Positions 1 to 5,144 of a DNA stretch of 5,251 bases are shown here, piece after piece. The notes below the pieces were generated by a model that saw nothing but the letters and a program-made list of their open reading frames with translations, was not told where the DNA came from and searched no databases. Source of the DNA: an uncultured Erysipelotrichaceae bacterium. Its GTDB lineage: Bacteria > Bacillota_I > Bacilli_A > Acholeplasmatales > Anaeroplasmataceae. Position 1 is the stretch's first letter. Each line of letters opens with the position of its first letter. The DNA lies in NCBI GenBank assembly GCA_902783745.1, contig CACZRY010000110.1, forward strand, positions 1 through 5,251, given 5' to 3'. The position numbers and the translations under genes are program-made.

Positions 1-1086
1 GGTGTAATATCAGCACCTAAAAAGGATTCTTTATATACTAAATGTCATTTAAAAAGAATATCTTTATCAGATAGAGATTTTATACAATTTTCTTTATATA
101 CTGATAAACAGGTATTTCATAATAATATATTATTAACTGATGTTAAAGATAAAATAATAGAATTATTAGATAAGTATTTTAATAATATGGAATTACAAAC
201 TAAAGAATATACTTATGGTTATAGAATTACATCTAAGGGTAAGGTTTTATCTAATAGACATTTAAATAAAGAAGAGGTTTCTTTAGTAAATGTAGATAAT
301 AATAGAAAAAAGAAATATTTAATTGAGGAAGGAACTATTGTTTTACCATTAATTGATTTAGGTGTAATGACATCAGATGGTAGAGTTACTTTAAAGCAAT
401 ATGATAAATTCCGCCAAATTAATAGATTCTTAGAAATAATAGATGATAATATAAAAGATGAGAAAAAGCTTAATATAATAGATTTTGGATGTGGCAAGAG
501 TTATTTAACATTTATTCTATATTATTATTTAGTAGAAATTAAAAAGATGGATGTTAATATTATAGGATTAGATTTGAAAAGTGATGTTATAGATAATTGT
601 AATAAGCTTGCGAAAAAATATAATTATACTAATTTATCTTTTTATTGTGGTGATATTAAGGATTATTCTAAAAAGAATGATATAGATATGATCGTTACAT
701 TACATGCATGTGATACCGCAACAGATTATGCGTTATATCATGCAATAAATATGCATGTTAAATATATATTTTCTGTTCCTTGCTGCCAGCATGAGATTAA
801 TAATAATTTAGAAACTACATATATGCATGCAGTAACTAAATATGGAATCTTAAAGGAAAGATTGTCTGCGATATTAACAGATGCAATAAGAGCAGACATT
901 TTACAGTATTATGGATATAAGACTCAGGTAATGGAATTTGTTGATATTGAAAATTCTCCAAAGAATTTACTTATTAGAGCAATATTAACTAATAATAAGA
1001 ATACTAAGGTAAAAGAAGAAATAGATGGTTTAATTAAAGATATTAATGTTGAACAAACATTATATAATTTATGTTTTAAGAAATAA
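1..1086 (+). CDS. Class I SAM-dependent methyltransferase, Methyltransf_32 (METTL25/RRNAD1-like) type, 5'-truncated by the window
   Basis: The frame is open from base 1 to the TAA at 1084-1086, giving 361 visible codons, so the gene begins left of the window. The ATG at 187 (codon 63) has no good ribosome binding site, and the 62 codons before it read as normal protein (e.g. ISAPKKDS, DKQVFH). I recall related bacterial proteins having a similar N-terminal region before the methyltransferase fold, so ATG 187 is probably internal. Counting from base 1, SAM-binding motif I is IIDFGCGKSYLT near residues 159-170. LDL near 180 looks like the acidic motif II. LHACDTATDYAL at about 234-245 and VPCCQHE at about 259-265 are hallmarks of Methyltransf_32. 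The substrate is unknown; eukaryotic relatives are METTL25 and RRNAD1. It is probably cytoplasmic, with no membrane segment. It ends at a terminator shared with the convergent esterase and has no evident link to pectin use. The family call is confident, the function is not. Confidence 0.88.
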   Translation, partial: GVISAPKKDSLYTKCHLKRISLSDRDFIQFSLYTDKQVFHNNILLTDVKDKIIELLDKYFNNMELQTKEYTYGYRITSKGKVLSNRHLNKEEVSLVNVDNNRKKKYLIEEGTIVLPLIDLGVMTSDGRVTLKQYDKFRQINRFLEIIDDNIKDEKKLNIIDFGCGKSYLTFILYYYLVEIKKMDVNIIGLDLKSDVIDNCNKLAKKYNYTNLSFYCGDIKDYSKKNDIDMIVTLHACDTATDYALYHAINMHVKYIFSVPCCQHEINNNLETTYMHAVTKYGILKERLSAILTDAIRADILQYYGYKTQVMEFVDIENSPKNLLIRAILTNNKNTKVKEEIDGLIKDINVEQTLYNLCFKK

Positions 1087-1111
1087 AAAGAGCGCATGGA
1101 TGCGCCCTTTT
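1086..1111. terminator. Bidirectional intrinsic terminator between convergent genes
   Basis: AAAAG (1086-1090) and GCGCA (1092-1096) pair with TGCGC (1101-1105) and CTTTT (1107-1111) around a TGGA loop, with one A-C mismatch (1091/1106). On the + strand the right arm ends in TTTT and runs into T-rich DNA. On the - strand the corresponding run is TTTTT. The hairpin touches the last base of the methyltransferase stop (TAA 1084-1086) and overlaps the esterase stop (1110-1112), so one element can end transcription from both sides. Confidence 0.85.
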
Positions 1112-2054
1112 AGTTTAATTCAAAGAATTTATCGTTTTCTATAAAATCTTTAATATATTTATCTTTTTCATCTTTTGTAAGCATATGTGCCCAGCTTACT
1201 CTTTTAGTAATATCTATATTTTCATTATATTCGTAATATCTTGCAGTATTGTATCTTTCTGTTTTATTCCAATTTGCAAATCCCTTAGGATCAATATGGC
1301 TTCCATATTTACAATCTATAAAACAAGAAGTACCATAGTCTCTCCAAGGTCTTGATAAGAATACCTTTTTAACTCCTTCATCAGAAGTTAAGTTACATTT
1401 ATAGAATAAATAGCCAAATTTAGTTTCTTTTTCGTGTGATGGTGCAGATATATAACCACCAACATCCCCATCAAGCTCTATATTTCTTTTTATAGTGTGT
1501 ATTCTTGAATTATAGAATAAGGCTGTTGCGCAACCAAAGATGAAATCAACATCCCCTTCTATATAGCAGTTAATGTATTTTTGATATGATTTTCTATCTC
1601 TTCTAAAGGTATCTTCTAAAAAGCCAATATGTCTTTTTTGTAAATCTCTAGGTAATGGTCCTGTAAATAATGTGTCTTGTGCAGATATTATATTGATGCC
1701 ATCAGCATAAAAATAATCACCATCTACATGTAGGGCACAAGCTTGTCCGTATTTACTTGATGGAGTAGATAGGTTTTTAATTGTTAGATTTTTTAAAACT
1801 ACATTATCTCCACCTACATATACTGTATATGTTCTAAATGTATTACATTCGTTGAAGTCTGGCATTATTTTATGAAAGAAGTCTTTGTTTTCTATAATAA
1901 CTTCATCTCTATCTAAGCCTTTAATAGTGATATTGTTGTTTAAAACCTTTACTTTTTCTTTATAAATACCTTTTTTTAAAATTAAAACATCAAAATCCTT
2001 CATTTTTTCTAATGTAGCATTAATTGATGTTGTGCTATCGATTATATATTCCAT
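1110..2054 (-). CDS. Pectin methylesterase (carbohydrate esterase family 8), probably cytoplasmic
   Basis: This 314-residue protein is predicted to hydrolyse methyl esters of galacturonate units in pectin or its oligomers, releasing methanol. The family's signature blocks occur in order: GQACAL (103-108), AQDTLFTG (125-132), EGDVDFIFG (166-174) and LSRPW (233-237). By comparison with plant pectinesterases, Q104 and Q126 correspond to the oxyanion glutamines, D127 to the general acid, D170 to the nucleophile, and R235 and W237 to the substrate-binding pair. None is missing. The length covers a single right-handed beta-helix domain with no added module. The N-terminus (MEYIIDSTTSINATL) enters the fold directly and has neither a signal peptide nor a lipobox, so the enzyme probably acts inside the cell on imported oligosaccharides. 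The start is supported by AAGGA (minus strand, 2064-2068), nine bases before the ATG. It is divergent from an ABC sugar-uptake operon, which supports a role after uptake. Substrate chain length cannot be read from the sequence. Confidence 0.95.
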   Translation of the reverse strand: MEYIIDSTTSINATLEKMKDFDVLILKKGIYKEKVKVLNNNITIKGLDRDEVIIENKDFFHKIMPDFNECNTFRTYTVYVGGDNVVLKNLTIKNLSTPSSKYGQACALHVDGDYFYADGINIISAQDTLFTGPLPRDLQKRHIGFLEDTFRRDRKSYQKYINCYIEGDVDFIFGCATALFYNSRIHTIKRNIELDGDVGGYISAPSHEKETKFGYLFYKCNLTSDEGVKKVFLSRPWRDYGTSCFIDCKYGSHIDPKGFANWNKTERYNTARYYEYNENIDITKRVSWAHMLTKDEKDKYIKDFIENDKFFELN

Positions 2055-2071
2055 TATCCCACATCCTTAAT

Positions 2072-2101
2072 TATATATACGCATATATACGCGCGTGCGT
2101 G
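2072..2101. other. 30-bp perfectly alternating pyrimidine-purine stretch (Z-DNA-prone)
   Basis: Every base from 2072 to 2101 alternates pyrimidine and purine, moving from TA-rich to CG/TG-rich (it ends ACGCGCGTGCGTG at 2089-2101). It contains two near-copies of TATATACGC (ends at 2082 and 2092) and the self-complementary ACGCGCGT. It lies in the presumed untranslated leader of the esterase, just before its ribosome binding site. CG-rich alternation stands out in such AT-rich DNA. The sequence pattern is certain; any function is inference. Confidence 0.7.
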
Positions 2102-2177
2102 AAGCATTATTTTAATATACAGTTAAATTATATAATAAAACAAACAATTATGGTACAAAAAAGTAGAAGAATGTAAG

Positions 2178-2207
2178 ATTATATAACATTTATTTGACTT
2201 TGGGCAA
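2178..2207 (-). promoter_or_regulatory. Candidate promoter for the pectin methylesterase
   Basis: On the minus strand, TATAAT (2178-2183) is a perfect -10 box, with TTGCCC (2202-2207) 18 bases upstream as a partial -35 box. This would give a leader of roughly 115 bases. An alternative nearer the gene is TTGTAC (2153-2158) with TTATAT (2130-2135) at 17-base spacing. Both are plausible and neither is decisive. Confidence 0.4.
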
Positions 2208-2210
2208 AGT
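2197..2210. promoter_or_regulatory. 14-bp inverted repeat, possible operator
   Basis: ACTTTG (2197-2202) and CAAAGT (2205-2210) are perfect inverted repeats separated by GG. The repeat overlaps the -35 box of the candidate esterase promoter and lies about 25 bp upstream of the -35 box of the transport promoter. A bound regulator here could affect both genes. The binding protein is unknown. Confidence 0.4.
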
Positions 2211-2234
2211 GCACAAAAAAAGGTAGAAATCCTA

Positions 2235-2263
2235 TTGACTGATATGTTAAATAATGTTAAAAT
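2235..2263 (+). promoter_or_regulatory. Sigma-A-type promoter of the transport operon
   Basis: TTGACT (2235-2240) is followed after exactly 17 bases by TAAAAT (2258-2263), and the -10 box is preceded by TGT, an extended -10. Transcription should begin near 2270, giving a leader of about 115-140 bases with several dyads before the first gene. This is the best promoter in the window. Confidence 0.8.
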
Positions 2264-2277
2264 ATGGTATGAAATAA

Positions 2278-2291
2278 TGAAAACGTTTGGA
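2278..2291. promoter_or_regulatory. cre-like site (possible CcpA or other LacI-family operator)
   Basis: TGAAAACGTTTGGA fits the catabolite-responsive consensus TGWAANCGNTNWCA except at two positions in the right half. Its core AAACGTTT (2281-2288) is a perfect palindrome centred on CG. It lies about 8-20 bases downstream of the predicted transcription start, where bound CcpA would repress. It could instead be a second site for the regulator binding at 2312-2331. Confidence 0.45.
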
Positions 2292-2311
2292 TACGTGTCA
2301 CTTGTTTCCTG

Positions 2312-2331
2312 GTTAGTAAACGCTTACTAAC
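2312..2331. promoter_or_regulatory. 20-bp near-perfect inverted repeat, LacI-family-type operator
   Basis: GTTAGTAAACGCTTACTAAC is a palindrome with one mismatched pair (2320/2323) and a central CG, the usual layout of LacI-family operators. It lies about 40-60 bases downstream of the predicted start of the transport operon, suiting repression by roadblock. LacI-family regulators such as KdgR control pectin genes in Bacillota, but no regulator gene is in the window. As RNA it would form an 8-bp stem with an ACGC loop. Confidence 0.6.
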
Positions 2332-2354
2332 TTATGAATTGGTGTTATTCATAA
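2332..2354 (+). promoter_or_regulatory. Leader hairpin directly abutting the operator palindrome
   Basis: TTATGAAT (2332-2339) and ATTCATAA (2347-2354) are perfect inverted repeats around a seven-base loop. They begin on the base after the 2312-2331 palindrome, so the RNA could carry two back-to-back hairpins. A TTTTT run (2358-2362) follows three bases later, but the stem has a single G-C pair, so it is a poor terminator. It may be a second operator, an mRNA-stabilising structure or chance. Confidence 0.35.
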
Positions 2355-2373
2355 CGATTTTTCCAAAAAATAT

Positions 2374-2380
2374 GAGGTGG
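2374..2380 (+). promoter_or_regulatory. Ribosome binding site that conflicts with the first ATG of the downstream gene
   Basis: GAGGTGG is the only good Shine-Dalgarno sequence before the membrane-protein gene, but it lies 28 bases ahead of ATG 2409, too far for normal use. Seven bases after GAGG is an in-frame ATT (2385), and another ATT is at 2382. No ATG, GTG or TTG occurs in frame between the stop at 2373-2375 and ATG 2409. This points to ATT initiation or to a sequence error. Confidence 0.55.
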
Positions 2381-2408
2381 TATTATTACAAAGAGCTTAG
2401 CCAAATAT

Positions 2409-3152
2409 ATGGCAATTGATTTAACAATTATGCTTGTGCTAGGCGTAGTGCTAGATTTCTTCTTAGCAATGGTATCTCTTGTAGTACTAGGAAATTATGT
2501 TATGCCTGCATCGTTAGTTTCAATGTTAATAATATTTATCGCAGTTGCTAGATGGGATGGATATGGCTTAGCATTAAGCCCAATTCTTCCACTAGGGGTA
2601 ATATTTGGAGCCTGTACAATTGGTGGATACTTCAAAGCGGTGTATTCGTTTCAAACTGACTGGCAGTTTTATTTATCTATAGTACTTGGATATTTATCCT
2701 TCGGGGTGAATATTTTATTCTATAAGAAGCTTGGTACTAAAAAGATGTTAAATGAAACATGGAAGGTAATATTATTAATTTTATTGAATTACGCCTTATT
2801 CTGTGGCGTGCAATATCTATCTTATACATTATTGACGTTAGGTAAGGAAAATGAGCTTATATATCAATATGTAAACTCTAAAAATGAAACGGTAACTTAT
2901 CTAATATATGATAAGCCTAGAAATGGATTTATATATAATCTATTAGGTTTAGCGGTAATGTTTATAGGAGTATTTATATTTAGGTCGCAAGGAATTGTTT
3001 GCAATGTTAAGCAAAAATTCATTGATGATAAAAGAAATGCCGAACTCGATGAAGCAGATAGAAAGTTTACTATCGAGGAGGTCGAAGAGGAATCTTCAAA
3101 CGAATCTTTAGAAGGTAATGATGATAAACCAAAAGAAGATTCAAATGAATAA
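2409..3152 (+). CDS. Six-helix membrane protein of unknown function with an acidic C-terminal tail
   Basis: I do not recognise this 247-residue protein. Hydrophobic segments lie at about 4-27, 31-47, 52-73, 86-105, 117-143 and 173-191. Positive loops (YKKLGTKK at 105-112 and residues after 191) suggest both termini are cytoplasmic. A polar loop (144-172) would face outward. The tail from about 206 to 247 is rich in Asp, Glu, Ser and Asn. The only good ribosome binding site (2374-2377) suggests translation starts upstream at a non-standard ATT (2385), adding ITKSLAKY, a positive stretch well suited to precede the first helix. The ATG is given here as the conservative start. It is first in the operon, 37 bases before the LplB-type permease. 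In Bacillus rhamnogalacturonan loci a small DUF624 membrane protein (YesL, YteU) occupies a similar context, but I see no clear DUF624 resemblance. Six helices also fit an ECF-type S component; this is speculation. Confidence 0.8.
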   Translation: MAIDLTIMLVLGVVLDFFLAMVSLVVLGNYVMPASLVSMLIIFIAVARWDGYGLALSPILPLGVIFGACTIGGYFKAVYSFQTDWQFYLSIVLGYLSFGVNILFYKKLGTKKMLNETWKVILLILLNYALFCGVQYLSYTLLTLGKENELIYQYVNSKNETVTYLIYDKPRNGFIYNLLGLAVMFIGVFIFRSQGIVCNVKQKFIDDKRNAELDEADRKFTIEEVEEESSNESLEGNDDKPKEDSNE

Positions 3153-3189
3153 GTAATTATTCAAATTAGTATTAAAGGATGGTGTGTTT

Positions 3190-4218
3190 ATGCAAAAGGT
3201 CGTAAAAACTGATCAGACTGTTGTCGATGAAGTAGAACGTTCAAAATGGAAGCATACATTAGGAACACTTGCTAAAGACTGGCGTCTTTATGTGTTATTA
3301 GTTCCTATGCTAGTATTCTTAGTTTTGTTCAAGTATTTACCAATCGCAGGTATCTTGACAGGTTTCAAGTGGGGTAATGATGCTACTCAGTTAAACAGTC
3401 AATGGACCGGTTTTACATGGTTAGGAAAGGTATTCTTAAATGGTACAGTATCAAATGCATTCTGGAAGGCATTCAGAAATACATTTGTTAACAGTATGTA
3501 TGGTTTAATCTTCGGATTCCCAATTCCTATCATCTTAGCTCTATTATTTAGCGAAATCAAGAATATGACATATAGAAGTATTGTTCAGGTATGTGCATAC
3601 TTACCTCACTTCGTATCAGCAATCGTTATCACTCAGATCATCAGATTATGGTGCTATGGTGAAGCAACAAAGACTCCTGGTATGTTATATCAATTATTCA
3701 ACTTCTTTGGTTGGAACGTTTCTGATAATGGAAAGACAAGTACTCTTACATTATTAGCACATCCAAAGTGGTTCAGACCTATTTATCAGGTATCTGGTGT
3801 TTGGGAAGGTTCTGGTTATGGATCAATTGTTTACTTCGCTGCAATCTTAGCGATTTCTCCAGTGAGCTATGAAGCTGCAAGAATCGATGGTGCAACAAAG
3901 ATGCAACAAATTCGTTATGTAACATTCCCTGGTATGGCTCCTACACTTGCAATTATGTTAATTACAAGAATTGGTCATATCTTAAATATCGGTTATGAAA
4001 AGATTATCTTATTAGTTGATGACTCTGTTACAGCATGGGAAAACTCAGATGTAATTTCTACATATGTTTACCGTATGACAGGTAAGTCAGTTCACTCTGA
4101 TAATGTTAACCCAATGATTGGTATCGTAATGGATTTATTCAATGCGTTACTTGCCATGGTATTAGTATTGGGTGCAAACGCAATAAGTAGACGTGTATCA
4201 TCTACTTCATTATTCTAA
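3190..4218 (+). CDS. lplB: ABC sugar transporter permease, LplB type (CUT1)
   Basis: This is one of two membrane subunits of a carbohydrate importer that takes up oligosaccharides delivered by a lipoprotein. It has 342 residues from ATG 3190. AAAGGA (3174-3179) lies ten bases upstream, a better distance than the four bases to an alternative GTG at 3184, which would add two residues. A charged cytoplasmic N-terminus (about 30 residues) precedes the first helix (about 34-56, LYVLLVPMLVFLVLFKYLPI), a segment typical of LplB-type proteins. Further helices follow. The ATPase-docking EAA loop is at about 227-248 (YEAARIDGATKMQQIRYVTFPG), with the conserved EAA and the Gly three residues after Arg intact. 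The C-terminus ends RRVSSTSLF, a usual ending for the family. The following permease gene starts 18 bases after its stop, so the two are co-transcribed. The pectin-fragment substrate is inferred from the adjacent esterase; the family also carries other plant-polysaccharide fragments. Confidence 0.93.
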   Translation: MQKVVKTDQTVVDEVERSKWKHTLGTLAKDWRLYVLLVPMLVFLVLFKYLPIAGILTGFKWGNDATQLNSQWTGFTWLGKVFLNGTVSNAFWKAFRNTFVNSMYGLIFGFPIPIILALLFSEIKNMTYRSIVQVCAYLPHFVSAIVITQIIRLWCYGEATKTPGMLYQLFNFFGWNVSDNGKTSTLTLLAHPKWFRPIYQVSGVWEGSGYGSIVYFAAILAISPVSYEAARIDGATKMQQIRYVTFPGMAPTLAIMLITRIGHILNIGYEKIILLVDDSVTAWENSDVISTYVYRMTGKSVHSDNVNPMIGIVMDLFNALLAMVLVLGANAISRRVSSTSLF

Positions 4219-4236
4219 TATTGGAGGTAAAGATAC

Positions 4237-5106
4237 ATGAAACGACTAGACAAAACAGAAATAATATTCAAAATTTTATCATATGTAATTTTAACAGTAT
4301 TTGCATTAGCATGTTTATATCCATTTATATATATATTAGCTAACTCAATATCATCAAAGGATGCTACATTAACTGGTAAGATTACAATAATTCCAGATGC
4401 ATTTAATGTTTCTGCATATGCTTATGCATTTACAGATAAGACATTCTGGATTTCATATTGTAACTCATTCTTCGTAACAATGTATGGTACATTAGTATCT
4501 ATGATTGTTGGTATTTGTGGAGCTTATGCTTTATCTAAGCAAAGATTATTATTCCATCGTGGATTTAACTTCATGCTTGTATTTACAATGTGGTTCAATG
4601 CTGGTATGATTCCAACATTCAACAACTTCCAAAGATTCAACGTTAATAACATTTATATGTTTATCATCGCATTAGGTTTCAATGCATTTAATATCATCTT
4701 ATTACGTAACTATTTCTCATCTGTTTCAACTGAAATTGAAGAAGCAGCAAGAATAGATGGCGCAACTGAATTCCAGATCTTATTAAAGGTATATGTACCT
4801 ATGTCAAAAGCATCAATCGTTACTGTTGCAATGTTCTATGCAGTAGCAAGATGGAATGGTTATTTATGGGCTCAGATGCTATTAACATCAGAAAACTACC
4901 CATTAACAGTTTACATTCGTCAAACTATTGAAGAGTTCGTTAGACGTATGGAAGATGACCCTTCTATTGCATCTGCATATGACTTCTCACAATTCTCAGT
5001 AAGATATGCATTCTTAGTTTGTTCTATCATTCCAATCATCGTTATTTATCCTAAGCTACAAAAATACTTTGCAGCCGGTGTTAACGTTGGTGGAGTTAAG
5101 GAATAG
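4237..5106 (+). CDS. lplC: ABC sugar transporter permease, LplC/YtcP type (CUT1)
   Basis: This is the second membrane subunit, expected to pair with the LplB-type protein upstream. It has 289 residues, normal for the family. The start is well supported by GGAGG (4223-4227) nine bases before the ATG. Six helices are likely, at about 13-36, 72-98, 108-127, 139-158, 190-215 and 258-281. The EAA loop is at about 168-189 (EEAARIDGATEFQILLKVYVPM), complete. The ending KYFAAGVNVGGVKE matches the family's usual C-terminus. A lipoprotein gene starts 39 bases after the stop, giving the permease-permease-binding-protein order typical of LplB/YtcP systems. No ATPase gene is visible; such systems in Bacillota usually share an MsmX-type ATPase encoded elsewhere. 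Early codons favour ATA and TTT, while later ones favour ATC and TTC. The substrate is inferred only from context. Confidence 0.94.
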   Translation: MKRLDKTEIIFKILSYVILTVFALACLYPFIYILANSISSKDATLTGKITIIPDAFNVSAYAYAFTDKTFWISYCNSFFVTMYGTLVSMIVGICGAYALSKQRLLFHRGFNFMLVFTMWFNAGMIPTFNNFQRFNVNNIYMFIIALGFNAFNIILLRNYFSSVSTEIEEAARIDGATEFQILLKVYVPMSKASIVTVAMFYAVARWNGYLWAQMLLTSENYPLTVYIRQTIEEFVRRMEDDPSIASAYDFSQFSVRYAFLVCSIIPIIVIYPKLQKYFAAGVNVGGVKE

Positions 5107-5144
5107 TATAGAAATTTTAGAAAGTAAAAAGGAGAAAGAAAAAA

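Larger units (their letters stand above)
2155..2228. repeat. Imperfect direct repeat pair in the divergent region
   Basis: ACAAAAAAGTAGAA (2155-2168) recurs as ACAAAAAAAGGTAGAA (2213-2228), differing by a two-base insertion, with starts 58 bp apart. The copies flank the candidate esterase promoter and the 14-bp palindrome. They could be paired binding sites, or chance similarity in A-rich DNA. Confidence 0.35.
2055..2408. promoter_or_regulatory. 354-bp divergent control region between the esterase and the transport operon
   Basis: No substantial gene is seen here on either strand. From left to right it holds the esterase ribosome binding site (2064-2068), a 30-bp alternating pyrimidine-purine run (2072-2101), an imperfect direct repeat (2155-2168 and 2213-2228), a weak minus-strand promoter (2178-2207) overlapped by a 14-bp palindrome (2197-2210), and a strong plus-strand promoter (2235-2263). 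These are followed by a cre-like site (2278-2291), a 20-bp near-perfect operator (2312-2331), an abutting hairpin (2332-2354) and a GAGG ribosome binding site (2374-2377). It is the likely control point for both arms of the locus. Confidence 0.75.

Noticed and set aside
219..497. Minus-strand open frame of 92 codons inside the methyltransferase gene
   Set aside because: It is fully antisense to a well-supported gene, has no recognisable motif, and reads as the mirror of A-rich coding sequence.
2069..2105. CRISPR or other tandem repeat array at the TA/CG-rich stretch
   Set aside because: There are only two imperfect nine-base units and no spacers; simple alternation explains it.
2271..2408. 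Riboswitch in the transport-operon leader
   Set aside because: The leader has simple hairpins, but I see no conserved core of a known riboswitch class and no strong terminator or sequestered ribosome binding site.
2055..2408. Insertion sequence or transposon end in the intergenic region
   Set aside because: The inverted repeats are short and operator-like. There is no transposase remnant and no flanking target duplication.
2372..2419. Fifteen-codon frame (ATG 2372 to TGA 2417-2419) overlapping the start of the membrane-protein gene, a possible leader peptide
   Set aside because: No ribosome binding site precedes it, and its first codons use up the GAGGTGG that fits the downstream gene. It shows no attenuation-like run of codons tied to a pathway.
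3153..3189. Terminator or separate promoter between the membrane-protein gene and the LplB-type gene
   Set aside because: The 37-base gap shows no stable hairpin with a T run and no paired -35/-10 boxes, so co-transcription is the simpler reading.
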